Positions 7,489-17,068 of a DNA stretch of 64,000 nt are shown in pieces. The DNA is taken from NCBI RefSeq assembly GCF_900230185.1, contig NZ_OCSR01000002.1, forward strand, positions 1,860,001 through 1,924,000, given 5' to 3'. The notes under the pieces were generated by a model. It searched no databases. It was not told the DNA's origin and saw only the letters and a list, made by a program, of their open reading frames with translations. The stretch's first letter is position 1. Each line of letters begins with the position of its first letter. Both the position numbers and the translations under genes were made by a program. This DNA is from Burkholderia sp. OK233. Lineage in GTDB: Bacteria > Pseudomonadota > Gammaproteobacteria > Burkholderiales > Burkholderiaceae.

Positions 7489-9602
7489 GAGGCCTCGATG
7501 CCGGGCGCCTCGATCCCGAGTGCATCGAGCAGCGGGCCGAGATAGCCGGCGTAGGTCCGCCAGCGACCTTTCGAGGTTGTGTAGATCGGCTGGCGCACCT
7601 GGTTGACGCTGGCCGTGCGAACCACCCGGCGGTTGTCATGGAAATTCAGGCAGGCGTCGTCCCACGGCAGCCCCAGGAAATCGACCAGGCGCCGCGCCTC
7701 GCCCTCCAGATCTTCCACCACCGCTTCGTAATCGACCTCGATGAAACGGTCTGACGGCAACACCTCGCGCCAGTGCGTCATCAGGCGTTCGTAGTGGCGA
7801 TAGAACCGGCCCAGTTCGGTCTGGTTGTAGGCGAACGGCTGCTCGCCACTGAAAAGTTTCGTATAGCAGGACAGGCAGGTATCCACCGGGTCGCGCCGCG
7901 CATGGATGATGCGCGCACCGGGCAGAATCAGCGGGATCAGGCCGGCGTGCAGGAAGTTGCCCGGCATCTTGTCGACGAGGCGCCCGCGCCCCTGGGCGAG
8001 CGGCGTGACGCGCGACAGATACGCCTCGCCAAGCTGCCGGAAAAACTGTCCGTCTCCCTCGCCTGCCAGCGCTTTCACCCGGTCCGGAAAGAAGCCGCTG
8101 CCTTCGACCACAAGGCGCAGCGCCGACAGCTCACCGGCACCCGTGACCTGCGGGTGCGACGACACGATCTGTTCGATCAGCGTGGTGCCCGAGCGCGGCA
8201 TGCCGACGATAAACACCGGCAGTGCCGACGGCTCGCCCATACCCTGCAGCCGGGCATACAGTTCCGGCGTGAAGGCTTTGGCGACACGCTCCATCCACTG
8301 GCCGGTCGCAGCGGCATCGTGGCTGAAGGTCGAGCGCTTCTGGCGGTTGCCCGTATCGAGGTGATGGAAGGCCCGCTCCGGGTCCTGGATGTCGAGGTAC
8401 GCCTTGCCGAGCGCGAAATGGGCCGAAATCCGGTCGGTCAGCGAACGACGTTCACCTTCAGCGCGGCACGCTTCGAGCGCCGCGATGTCGGGGTCGCCGA
8501 CCCGGAAGGTCCGCGCATCGGCACGGCCGGCCAGCGCCTGTACCGAGCCCGGAAAGACCCCCAGCGCCCGATCGAAGGCGGCCAGCGCCTGATCCCGCCG
8601 GCCGGCCTCCATCAGCAGCGTGGCGCGCCCGACCAGCGCCTCCTCGGCCACCGCGCCGGGCAGCAGCGCCGCCTGCTCGAACTGCGCGAGCGCCTCGTCG
8701 GTCTGCCCGAGGGACTGGAGCACCGTGGCGAGCGTGTTGTGCGCCTCGGCGCTCGTCGGGGCGAGCGTCACGGCCTGGCGCGCAAACGCGAGTGCCTCGT
8801 CGAGGCGCTCGACCTGTCTGAGCGCCTTCGCGCGCGCCACCAGCGCGGCCGGATGCTGTGGCGCGAAAGCCGCGAGCATGTCGAGCGCGCGCAGCGCGGC
8901 ATCATGGCGATGACGGGAGCTTTCCACTTCCGCCAGGTTCAGATACGCGTCGACGAGGCGCGGGCTGAGTTCAATGGCCCGCTGTGCAACGGCGGCCGCC
9001 TCGTCGTAGTGACCCTGGGTGGAGAGCAGGAACGCCAGGTTGCTGTGGGCCTCGGCGTAGGCAGGATTGAGCGCCAGCGCCTGGCGGTAATGCTGTTCGG
9101 CGCGATCCATGCGTCCGAGGCGCCGGGACGTGTTGGCCAGGTTGTTGTGTGCGTCGGCCCAGTCGGGCTGGAGCGCGATCACGCGTTCGAGACAGTCGAG
9201 GCTTTCCGCGAACTTGCCCGCCTCCTGCAGCACGATGCCGAGATTATTCCAGCCGGACACCAGCGCCGGGTCCATCGCTACCGCCCGCCGGGCCGCTTCC
9301 TCGCCCTCCGCGAGCAGCCCCTTCTGGCGGTACATCTCGGCGAGGTTGCTGGAATAGACGGCCGGCGCGCGCGGCGCCCTGCACGCCTCGTGCAGATGGG
9401 CGATGGCAAGATCGAGGTTGCCGTAGGCATGCGCCATCAGGCCCAGCAGGTGCAGCGCATCGGCCTGGCCGGGCCAGGCGGCCAGCACCCGCTGGCAGAA
9501 CTGTTCGGCCTGGTCGGCCTGGCCGGCGTTCCAGTGAGCATGAGCGCGGCCAAGCGCTTCCTGAATACTCATTGCGTCGGAAGGCCCCGGCACACTCGAC
9601 AT
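7485..9602 (-). CDS. TPR-repeat sulfotransferase
   Basis: A 705-residue two-part protein. Residues about 1-440 are about a dozen TPR units, typical of protein-substrate recognition. Residues about 455-700 form a PAPS-dependent sulfotransferase domain, with the 5'-phosphosulfate loop VFIVGMPRSGTTLIEQ near 462-475 and the 3'-phosphate motif IIHARRDPVDTCLSCY near 570. The start at 9602 follows GGAG at good spacing; a frame extension to 9719 has no such site. It is the first gene after the autotransporter and is translationally coupled to the glycosyltransferase. With cysC in the same block, it probably sulfates a surface protein or glycan; the target is inference. Confidence 0.88.
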   Translation of the reverse strand: MSSVPGPSDAMSIQEALGRAHAHWNAGQADQAEQFCQRVLAAWPGQADALHLLGLMAHAYGNLDLAIAHLHEACRAPRAPAVYSSNLAEMYRQKGLLAEGEEAARRAVAMDPALVSGWNNLGIVLQEAGKFAESLDCLERVIALQPDWADAHNNLANTSRRLGRMDRAEQHYRQALALNPAYAEAHSNLAFLLSTQGHYDEAAAVAQRAIELSPRLVDAYLNLAEVESSRHRHDAALRALDMLAAFAPQHPAALVARAKALRQVERLDEALAFARQAVTLAPTSAEAHNTLATVLQSLGQTDEALAQFEQAALLPGAVAEEALVGRATLLMEAGRRDQALAAFDRALGVFPGSVQALAGRADARTFRVGDPDIAALEACRAEGERRSLTDRISAHFALGKAYLDIQDPERAFHHLDTGNRQKRSTFSHDAAATGQWMERVAKAFTPELYARLQGMGEPSALPVFIVGMPRSGTTLIEQIVSSHPQVTGAGELSALRLVVEGSGFFPDRVKALAGEGDGQFFRQLGEAYLSRVTPLAQGRGRLVDKMPGNFLHAGLIPLILPGARIIHARRDPVDTCLSCYTKLFSGEQPFAYNQTELGRFYRHYERLMTHWREVLPSDRFIEVDYEAVVEDLEGEARRLVDFLGLPWDDACLNFHDNRRVVRTASVNQVRQPIYTTSKGRWRTYAGYLGPLLDALGIEAPGIEAS

Positions 9603-9834
9603 GCTATGACTCCATAGGGGTAATCGATTTCGATGCGCGGGCATCGTACTCCGTGTTATCGGCATGAGGCGCCGACTTTTTACGGTGGACCAGTCATGCC
9701 GGGATGGTGGGCCGTCCAAACTGGTTGGCCGAATCGGCCAACCCGAAAAACTTCAGATCTTCACTCCGGCACACCGGGCCGACTTCATCCGGTGTGTCGA
9801 CAAAGTACTGCAGGGGCGACTTCGCCCGACCGGA

Positions 9835-12567
9835 TCAGAACAGCTGGCGCAGGCGCACGGTACCGGTCTGCGACACGAAGCCCGGTGCCGCCTGCAGCTC
9901 GTAGCGCACCGACAGGCTCAGGTTGTTCGCGCGCAGCAGCGTCACGCCCAGCGAGATGTCCGCAAGGTCCGCCACCGGCGCCGCACCGACTGTCGTGAAC
10001 GCCGTCTGGCCCGTCGGGTCTGCCGCGAAGCCTGCCCCCGTGGCCTGCCGCGTGTGGTCGTACTCGTGAATCCACTGCGCCTGCAGCTCCGGCACAATCT
10101 CGCCATAGCGGGTCGTGAAGCCCTTCTCCAGCTTCGCGCCCAGGCTGCTCTTTACCGAACTCGCATGGCTTGAACCGACCGACAGCGCCGCACCGTTGCC
10201 ACCGCTCTCCGTATAGCTGCCTTGGTTCAGGTAGCTGTACGTGAGGCTCGCCAGCGGCGTGAGCGTCACGCCACGCAGCGCCAGCGGATAACCTGCCTCT
10301 GCACGCGCCACATACTGCTGGCCGCTGAAGCGGCCACTGGCCATGCCCGAGAAACCCTGGAAGCTGGCCACCCGGGTCGTGTCGTACTGCTGCTGCACCA
10401 CCGCGCCCGACAGGTTCACGTACCACGGCATGCCGGTGTAGCTTGCGTAGCCGATCAGGCCGTAGCCGTTCACGCGGGTCGTATTGCCCGCCGTGTCGCC
10501 CGTGTTGTTGATCGCCGTATTGCTGTAGCTGAACACGCCGCCGGCACGCCAGCGGTCGTTGATCGCCCGGTCCACCCCGAGCAGCAGGCCGGCGTAGTTC
10601 GCGCTGTAGCCGTCGACCTGGTCGCGCTGATCCTGGCTCGCGTGGCCGCCGAAGGCCTGGCCCCACACGCCCCACTGCGGCGGGCGTTCGCCGGTCGCTA
10701 CCCCCGTTTCGCCTGCCGACTGTGCGAGGCGTAGTGAGTTGACGTGCGCGCTTACCACGTTCAGCGCATCGAAGGTCGGCGCGGCCGGCGCCCAGCCCGT
10801 CTGGGTCGCGCCCAGCTGTTTGCCGATACGGTTGGCGGTGGCGGGCGAGCCTTCGCTCAGGGAGCCCAGCGCCGCGTTGTAAAGGTTCAGCAGCCCGGCA
10901 CTGCTGATGCCGGTATAGCCCAGCAGACCAGTGAGCGACGTAATCGCGTTCGGCGCGGTGGCAATCGTCGCTGGTGTCGGTGTCGGTGTCGGCGTGGGTG
11001 TCGGCGTGGGTGTCGGTGTCGGTGTCGGCGTGGACGTCGGCGTGGACGTCGGCGTGGGTGTCGGTGTCGGTGTCGGTACGCCACTTAGCGTAACCACCAG
11101 ATCGTTGTGCCCGCCACTGAGCGTGGTCGTGCCCGTCGCGGTTAGCGTACCCGCCGAATAGGTCAGGCCCGGGCCATAGGTCGCGGTGCCCGCCGTATCC
11201 ACGACAACGTAACGCTGGCCCGCGGCCAGTGCATAGCCAGCGGGTACGATGCTGACGGCGCCCGAGGTCATCGTCGTGTTACCCGTCACGACCAGCTGGC
11301 CACTTTGCGTCGAACTGACTGCGCCCACCTGCAGCGTACCGCCCGTCTGGTTGTAGTTACCCGTGATGGTGACAGGCTGATTGATCTGCAGGACGGCCGA
11401 GCCGTTATTGTTGACCGCGTTGCTGCCGACGTTGATGTTGTCGTTCAGCAGCAGGTTGCCCGAGCCGAACACGACATTCGAACTGGTATTCGTGATCGTG
11501 CCGACCGTGCCGCCAAACCCGGTCAGCGTGCCGAACACGGTGCCCGATCCACCGTTGAGGTTCAGATCGTTGGCTGAGGCGTTCAGGATGTTGCCCGCAA
11601 TGACACCCGAATTCGTGATCGTGCCGAGCGTGCTGGCAGCGTCAGTATTGATGGCGTAGATGGAGCCGGTAATAAGACCGCTATTGGACAGCGCCACGAT
11701 AGTGCCACTGCCGCCCTCTCCGCCGCTGTTCTTGATGCCGGCAGAGTTGCCGCTGATGGTCCCACTGTTGACAAGCGTGCCGATCGTGCCACCGAGATTG
11801 AGCAATGCCTCAGCACCGTCCACGGCGCCGCTATTGGTCAGTGTACCGCTGTTGCTAAGCGTGCCGATCGTGCCGCCGTTCAGGATGCCGTAGGTGCCCC
11901 CGCTGATGATGCCGCCGCTGCTGTTGGCCATCGCGGCGATCGGGCCGGTGGTCAGGATGCCGATGTGGCCGCCGCTGATAGTACCGCCGGTGTTGGTCAG
12001 GGTGCCGATCGTCCCGGTGTTCTGGATGCCGAAACCGTTGCCGCTCATGGTACCGCTGTTGCTCAGCGTGCCGATCGTCCCGGTATTCTGAATGGCGAAG
12101 AAGCCGCTGATGCTGCCGCTGTTGCCCAGCGTAGTGATCGTACGGGCGTTGAAAATGCCGTTGTTGCCGCTGCTGCTGATGGTGCCGCTGTTGATCAGGG
12201 CGCCGATCGTGCCGTTGTTGTAAATGCCCGTGTAGGCGCCGACGATGGTACCGCCGCTGTTGTTATTCAGCGCGGCGATCGTGCCGCCGTTGTTGTCGAC
12301 GCCAACGGAAGCGGTGCCAGTGCCCTGGATCGTGCCGCTGTTGTCGATGCTGAGCGGGCTGGTCACCGTCACGGCCGCACCCGCCGTTACGATGGCGCCC
12401 GCACTGGTGACCGTCAGGTCATTGGTGCCCGTGTAAGCGGTCGTCTGGGAAGTGCTGATGGTCGTGGTCTGCGCTTGTGCGTGCGAGGCCGCCATAACAG
12501 CCAGGGCCGCCGTCAGGGCAAGCGTCAGGGCTTTCTGTTTGGGACGATGATGGACGTGCTTCTTCAT
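9835..12567 (-). CDS. Autotransporter (type Va) with Asn/Gly/Thr-repeat passenger
   Basis: A 910-residue secreted outer-membrane protein. It has an extended signal peptide ending SHAQAQ (about residue 33), a passenger of about 460 residues built from imprecise NSGTIGTLSNSG-type repeats likely to form a beta-helix, and a (PT)n linker at residues about 498-533. The C-terminal beta-barrel of about 270 residues starts near WGVWGQAFGG and ends in RLRQLF with the C-terminal Phe expected for BAM-dependent insertion. The repeats are rich in Ser, Thr and Asn, which would offer many acceptor sites for glycosylation or sulfation. It is divergent from an AraC regulator and heads the strand carrying the TPR modifying enzymes. 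Confidence 0.92.
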   Translation of the reverse strand: MKKHVHHRPKQKALTLALTAALAVMAASHAQAQTTTISTSQTTAYTGTNDLTVTSAGAIVTAGAAVTVTSPLSIDNSGTIQGTGTASVGVDNNGGTIAALNNNSGGTIVGAYTGIYNNGTIGALINSGTISSSGNNGIFNARTITTLGNSGSISGFFAIQNTGTIGTLSNSGTMSGNGFGIQNTGTIGTLTNTGGTISGGHIGILTTGPIAAMANSSGGIISGGTYGILNGGTIGTLSNSGTLTNSGAVDGAEALLNLGGTIGTLVNSGTISGNSAGIKNSGGEGGSGTIVALSNSGLITGSIYAINTDAASTLGTITNSGVIAGNILNASANDLNLNGGSGTVFGTLTGFGGTVGTITNTSSNVVFGSGNLLLNDNINVGSNAVNNNGSAVLQINQPVTITGNYNQTGGTLQVGAVSSTQSGQLVVTGNTTMTSGAVSIVPAGYALAAGQRYVVVDTAGTATYGPGLTYSAGTLTATGTTTLSGGHNDLVVTLSGVPTPTPTPTPTSTPTSTPTPTPTPTPTPTPTPTPTPATIATAPNAITSLTGLLGYTGISSAGLLNLYNAALGSLSEGSPATANRIGKQLGATQTGWAPAAPTFDALNVVSAHVNSLRLAQSAGETGVATGERPPQWGVWGQAFGGHASQDQRDQVDGYSANYAGLLLGVDRAINDRWRAGGVFSYSNTAINNTGDTAGNTTRVNGYGLIGYASYTGMPWYVNLSGAVVQQQYDTTRVASFQGFSGMASGRFSGQQYVARAEAGYPLALRGVTLTPLASLTYSYLNQGSYTESGGNGAALSVGSSHASSVKSSLGAKLEKGFTTRYGEIVPELQAQWIHEYDHTRQATGAGFAADPTGQTAFTTVGAAPVADLADISLGVTLLRANNLSLSVRYELQAAPGFVSQTGTVRLRQLF
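10969..11073 (-). repeat. Tandem hexamer repeat encoding the Pro-Thr linker
   Basis: About 100 bp of GTSGGY-type hexamers (GGTGTC/GGCGTG units on the plus strand), coding alternating Pro and Thr with occasional Ser in the autotransporter. The near-perfect repeat is prone to slippage, so the linker length probably varies between strains. Confidence 0.85.
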
Positions 12568-12797
12568 GCTGGAAATTCCCCGTATCTGGCTGGTCGTTTT
12601 ATTTTGCGCAGCTCATCCGCGCTGGTCGGGTGGAACTGTGCCCGACCTTTTTTTGGTTGGCTTTACCGTGCGTAACAGTTTTTGATCAAACAAACCGTTT
12701 TTTGAAAAAGTTCCTTACCAACCGGAATTTCTGGTTACATTCCGGAATCCACTGATCCAGACGCCCTCAGTACGCCCGCCGGCCAGGAACCTCTCGC
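12568..12797. promoter_or_regulatory. Divergent promoter region, autotransporter / AraC regulator
   Basis: This 230-bp gap between divergent start codons is locally AT-rich (12640-12735, with several T-tracts) compared with its surroundings. It is the only place for the autotransporter promoter and the likely AraC binding region. No individual box could be assigned with confidence. Confidence 0.5.
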
Positions 12798-13832
12798 ATG
12801 AACCGCAACACGAACACCGCTAATGTCTGTCCGCGAGCACAGCCCCGCATTGCCTACAGTCATTTCGACGTGCGTGCGGAAGCGCCCCGGCGGCGGTTGC
12901 TCGCCTGGCGGGATCGGGTCGGCCACGTGATCGATGTGCTGCCCTCGCTGTCCGATCTTGAAAAGCCGTTCCAGGCATCAATTGATCGTTATCAGGTTGG
13001 CGAGCTTGCGTTTACCGATTGCCGGTCGGATCGGATGGTGCTTGAGCGATCGTTGGCCCGGATCTCGACAGACAAGGTTCGCGACTTCGTTTTTCAGGTA
13101 TTTCTGGAGGGCGGGGTCGACAACGTCGCGGTGCGCGCCGCACCCCACGAGGGCTCGCGTTCGGTCGCGAGTATCCTCGCACTCGATATGACCCAGCCCG
13201 TGCGCATGCATCGCCATGCATGCAGGGTGCTCACGTTTTCCGTGCCGGGCGCGCTGGTGCAGGAAGTCTTTCCTGATCCGGATGCCATCCATGGTCGTAC
13301 GATCCACGGTACGACCCCCCTCACGCGGCTCATCATCGAACACGTTACCGCGCTAAGTCAGGGCATCATGCACATGAGCGCCGACGCAGCAGGCGGTGCC
13401 ATACGCGCGAGCGCACAGCTCCTGGTCGCCGCGTTCGGCAAGCAGGCGCTCCTGAGCGGCAATGCCCGCGCAGCGGCCCGTGCAGCCATGTTCGGTCAGG
13501 CGCGACGCTATGTACAGGCACACCTGCACGAAGCGGAACTCTCCCCCGAAAGCGTGCTGAATGCGCTGCGGCTCCCGCGCCAGACCCTCTACCGTCTGTT
13601 TCAGCATGAAGGCGGTCTTGGCGCCTATATCCGTCACCTCAGGCTGCGCCATGCTGCCGACAGGCTGGCTCACAATCCGCATGAAACGGTGACCTATATC
13701 GCCTTCGAACTTGGCTTCAAAAGCGGAACCGATTTCACACGCGCGTTTCGCCGGGCGTACGGTATGCCGCCGCAGGATTTCCGGATGCAGACGCTCGGAT
13801 CGACCCACGCGCGGCGCGCTTCACACGGTTGA
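12798..13832 (+). CDS. AraC-family transcriptional regulator
   Basis: A 344-residue DNA-binding regulator. The first about 220 residues resemble the AraC-binding-like (cupin-related) sensory domain. The last about 100 carry the two helix-turn-helix motifs of the family, with RQTLYRLFQHEGGLGAYIRHLRLRHAADRL and then VTYIAFELGFKSGTDFTRAFRRAYGMPPQDFR. It is transcribed away from the autotransporter gene and converges with the MFS transporter downstream (33-bp gap). Control of the autotransporter is inferred from this layout. Confidence 0.85.
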   Translation: MNRNTNTANVCPRAQPRIAYSHFDVRAEAPRRRLLAWRDRVGHVIDVLPSLSDLEKPFQASIDRYQVGELAFTDCRSDRMVLERSLARISTDKVRDFVFQVFLEGGVDNVAVRAAPHEGSRSVASILALDMTQPVRMHRHACRVLTFSVPGALVQEVFPDPDAIHGRTIHGTTPLTRLIIEHVTALSQGIMHMSADAAGGAIRASAQLLVAAFGKQALLSGNARAAARAAMFGQARRYVQAHLHEAELSPESVLNALRLPRQTLYRLFQHEGGLGAYIRHLRLRHAADRLAHNPHETVTYIAFELGFKSGTDFTRAFRRAYGMPPQDFRMQTLGSTHARRASHG

Positions 13833-13865
13833 GAGCCGGCGGACAGCGACGGCCGGGGTCCGGTT

Positions 13866-15173
13866 TCAGCCTTCTTCGCGCCGCTCCTTGAATAGAGCGG
13901 CCGCGCAGAAGCTCGCCACGCATGACGGCGCGATATACCAGACCGCGGACATCGGGTCGCCCGTCCATTTGACCAGACCCGTGACGACGAACTGGGCGGT
14001 GCCACCAAAGAGCGCCACGCCCAGCGCATAGGAAATGGCGAGGCCGCTCGCGCGCACCCGCACCGGTAATGCCTCCAGAACAAGCAGCGTATTGGCGCTC
14101 GCGCCCAGCGCGATCAGGGCGGTAATCAACCCCACGCCCAGCAGGATCGGCCAGGCGCCGTGCATGTGGGCCATTAGCAGGAAAACCGGGTAGACGAGCA
14201 GCGCCGTCAGGCCCGATGTTGCGAGCACCAGTGGCCTGCGGCGCGGCAGCCGGTCGGCAAGCAGTCCCGACAGCGGCGGAATAATGACCAGCAACAACGC
14301 CGACAGCGCGGATGAACTGAATCCGACAATCGCCGGCAGGTGCACGACCCGCGTCATATAGCTGGGCATGTAGAAGACGATTGCGTAGACGGGCACGGTT
14401 CGCCACAGCATCATCAGGGTCGCAAGCGCGACCGTTCTGCGGTGCTCGCGGCACAGTTCGGCGAGCGTGCCTTGCGCCCGGTCGCCGGCGCGATGCATAA
14501 CAGCGGGCGCGTGCAGGCGTCGGCGGAAGTACATACCGGCCGGCACGATCAGCAGCCCGATCAGGAACGGAATCCGCCATCCCCACGAAGCCAGCGCAGC
14601 CGGCGGCATCGTGTGCGTGAGCAGCATTCCCAGCGACGCGCCCAGCAACGCCGCGCCGCCCTGGCCGGACAACTGCCAGCCCACCATGTAGCCGCGGCGC
14701 GAGGCGGGCGCCAGTTCCATCGTCAAAGTCGTGGCGACGCCGATATCGCCGCCCACGGCGAACCCCTGCAGCAAGCGGCCCGCGACCAGAATGACCGGGG
14801 CGGCAACACCGATCGTCGCAAAAGGCGGGCAAAGGGCGACAGCAGCCGTCCCCAGGGAGGTGAGCCAGATGGTCGCATTGAACGCCGCGCGCCGTCCGCC
14901 GCGGTCCGCGTAAGCTCCGATCAGCATCGCGCCAAGAGGACGCATGAAAAACCCGACGCCGAACGTACCCACTGCCAGCAGTAACGAAGTCATCGGATCG
15001 GTCGACGGGAAAAACTGATCTCCGATCATCACCGCGAAGAAGCCGAACACGGTGAAATCGAACAGTTCAAGCCCGCTCACGAGCGACGTTGCGAAGATGA
15101 TTTTTGCTAGTCCGTGGCCGGATTGACCGTCTGCGGCTGGCTGGTCGCATGCCGCGGCGAGAGGCGTGTACAT
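13866..15173 (-). CDS. MFS transporter, metabolite:H+ symporter (MHS) type
   Basis: A 435-residue inner-membrane transporter with twelve predicted hydrophobic segments. The family signature is the loop GAYADRGGRRAAF after TM2, the N-terminal ELFDFTVFGFF and a repeat-like LADRLPRRRPL in the second half, as in proline/betaine/alpha-ketoglutarate-type symporters. The start at 15173 follows AGGA at suitable spacing and gives the usual family length; upstream frame extension to 15485 lacks membrane-protein character. No neighbouring enzyme hints at the substrate. Confidence 0.82.
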   Translation of the reverse strand: MYTPLAAACDQPAADGQSGHGLAKIIFATSLVSGLELFDFTVFGFFAVMIGDQFFPSTDPMTSLLLAVGTFGVGFFMRPLGAMLIGAYADRGGRRAAFNATIWLTSLGTAAVALCPPFATIGVAAPVILVAGRLLQGFAVGGDIGVATTLTMELAPASRRGYMVGWQLSGQGGAALLGASLGMLLTHTMPPAALASWGWRIPFLIGLLIVPAGMYFRRRLHAPAVMHRAGDRAQGTLAELCREHRRTVALATLMMLWRTVPVYAIVFYMPSYMTRVVHLPAIVGFSSSALSALLLVIIPPLSGLLADRLPRRRPLVLATSGLTALLVYPVFLLMAHMHGAWPILLGVGLITALIALGASANTLLVLEALPVRVRASGLAISYALGVALFGGTAQFVVTGLVKWTGDPMSAVWYIAPSCVASFCAAALFKERREEG

Positions 15174-15898
15174 TTTTCGTGTCCTGACCGGTACGCGTGT
15201 AAAGCGGGAGAACATATCACGACGCGATTTTCTTTCACCGCAATCCGTTGTTCTGTTGTATCTGCTTGCGCTTTCACGCTCCCGTGCAGGCTCGGAGGTT
15301 GTGACAGTTGTATCGACGTCGGCACACGTGAGGAAAAGACCTGCCGGGAGACCGACAGCGCCGAATCTGCACCGGTATAGGCAACAGACTTCGATTGAAG
15401 CTGGGCAAGCGCCAATCAAATTTGTATGGAGCAGGAGCAACGCGTCAAACGATTGGCTCATGTCGGACCGGGAGCAGACCTTCACAAACCAAGGCTGACG
15501 GACAGCTCAGGGTCGAACTGAGCCGCTGATGATAAGGCTGAGTTCGTTAAGGGTTATTCGATGCCTGCCATCGGCCACAGGAATGTGACGGTGGCTCTGC
15601 GCGTGTTGGCAGGCGTCGAATAAGCCTCGATGGAGGAAACCGCGGAGTGCCCCGATGCGGTTGGAGCTTCGCGGCTATGGCGATTGATAGACCGGGATGG
15701 TCAGTCGTGCCGGATGCGGCGCGGCCAGGCGGGATGCCGGATGCGCGCTGACGCAGTGAGGAAGCGGTGCAGTGGCGCAATTGTGGTGGCGAAGCGGACG
15801 TGCGAGGGAGTGCGCGAAGCGACAGGCGCAAACGTCCCCTCGTGGGCCGCGTTGCCGCAGAGCCGACGTTCGACAGGCAGGTCGAGCAAGTGCTGTGC
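15174..15898. other. Gene-free stretch between transporter and IS91-like element
   Basis: 725 bp with no supportable gene. It contains the upstream region of the transporter (to about 15500), an imperfect inverted repeat at 15552-15625, and GC-rich sequence at 15680-15890 that probably belongs to the end of the IS91-like element. The exact IS end could not be placed. Confidence 0.5.
15552..15625. repeat. Imperfect inverted repeat (possible element end or terminator)
   Basis: GGTTATTCGATGCCTGCCA (15552-15570) is matched by its near-complement, TGGCAGGCGTCGAATAAGCC (from 15607), around a 36-bp centre. It lies between the MFS gene and the IS91-like transposase and could be the element's terminal hairpin. 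Confidence 0.5.
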
Positions 15899-17068
15899 TC
15901 ATGTCTGACTCCGGCGCATCGGCGGTGCGCGGATCGGGGCGCTGCGCGCGAGGATGTCGATGACGATCATCGGTGCGCCGCAGTGCCGGCAGATGAAGAC
16001 GGGCCGCGTCTGGATGACGGTGTCATCGGGTGGCGGGCTGACCTCGGGTGCGACGTGCAGCAGGTCCCGCACCTTCGCGAGACTGGCGCGGCGCACCGGG
16101 TTGGCGAGCAGCCCGTAGTGACGGATCCGATGGAAGCCACCGGGCAGCACATGGAGCAGGAAGCGGCGCATGAATTCGCCGGTTTCGAGGGTCATGGTCT
16201 TGTAGCGGGTGCGCCCCTTCGTTCGGTAGTCCTTCCAGCGGAATGTCACGCCGCGCTCATCGAAGGCGATCAGGCGCTGGTTGGAGATGGCGACGCGGTG
16301 CGTGTAGCGTGAGAGGTACTCGAGCACCGCTTCCGGTCCGGCGAACGGGCGCTTGGCGTAGACCACCCATTCGCAGGTACGCAGCGGCGCAAGCCACCGG
16401 GCAAAGGTAGCGGGATCAGCGAGCCCGGTGTACTCGCCGAAGAACTGCAACTGGCCGCGCCGGTGTGCGTCTGCGAGTGCTTCGAGGAAGCGGCGCCGGA
16501 ACAGGCGCGAGAGTACGCGCACGGGCAGGAAGAAGCCGGGGCGGCAGGCGATCCAGCGCTCACCGTCAGGCGAGAGTCCGCCACCGGGGACAATGCCATG
16601 CACATGCGGGTGATGCGTGAGCGCCGAGCCCCAGGTGTGCAGTACGAGCGTGGCGCCAATCTGGGCGCCGAGATGCCTGGGATCCCTGGCGATCGTGCGC
16701 AGCGTGTCAGCGGCGATGTCGAGCAGCAGGCCGTAGATGATCCGTTTGTTGTACCAGGCGATCGCACTGATGGGTGCGGGAAGCGTGAAGACGACATGGA
16801 AGTACTCGACGGGTAGCAGATCGGCCTGGCGTGCCTCCAGCCAGCGGTGTGCGGCGCTGGCCTGGCACTTCGGGCAATGCCGGTCCCGGCACGAGTTGAA
16901 GGACACCTCTGTTCTTGCGCAGCCTGAACAGCGCAGCACATGTCCGCCCAGTGCCGCCGTGCGGCACCGTTCGATGGCCGACATGACCTTCAGCTGCCCC
17001 AGGCTCAGGTGTGTCGTGGTCCGCCACGCTGGCCCGTGGCTGCGGAAGATGTCCGCAACCTCCAGCAT
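15899..17068 (-). CDS. IS91-family transposase (Y2 HUH type)
   Basis: A 389-residue single-strand transposase for rolling-circle movement. It has an N-terminal zinc-binding segment (LRCSGCARTE then CRDRHCPKCQ), the HUH metal motif in THHPHVHGIVPGGG and the paired tyrosines in EYLSRYTHR (YxxxY). A second CxxC (FICRHCGAP) lies near the C-terminus. The length is normal for the family and no frame break is visible, so the transposase itself looks intact. It lies 21 bp downstream of the broken recombinase gene. Confidence 0.9.
   Translation of the reverse strand: MLEVADIFRSHGPAWRTTTHLSLGQLKVMSAIERCRTAALGGHVLRCSGCARTEVSFNSCRDRHCPKCQASAAHRWLEARQADLLPVEYFHVVFTLPAPISAIAWYNKRIIYGLLLDIAADTLRTIARDPRHLGAQIGATLVLHTWGSALTHHPHVHGIVPGGGLSPDGERWIACRPGFFLPVRVLSRLFRRRFLEALADAHRRGQLQFFGEYTGLADPATFARWLAPLRTCEWVVYAKRPFAGPEAVLEYLSRYTHRVAISNQRLIAFDERGVTFRWKDYRTKGRTRYKTMTLETGEFMRRFLLHVLPGGFHRIRHYGLLANPVRRASLAKVRDLLHVAPEVSPPPDDTVIQTRPVFICRHCGAPMIVIDILARSAPIRAPPMRRSQT

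Noticed and set aside
10969..11073. CRISPR-like array
   Set aside because: Short hexamer repeats with no spacers, coding a Pro-Thr linker in frame with the autotransporter.
11894..12675. Long plus-strand frames opposite the autotransporter passenger
   Set aside because: Low-complexity frames mirroring the repeat coding strand; typical shadows in repetitive high-GC DNA.
15174..15485. N-terminal extension of the MFS transporter by 104 residues
   Set aside because: It lacks membrane-protein or family character, and the ATG at 15173 has a ribosome binding site and gives family length.
15552..15625. Integron attC site
   Set aside because: The arms do not carry the expected RYYYAAC and GTTRRRY core pairs, and no integrase of that type is near.
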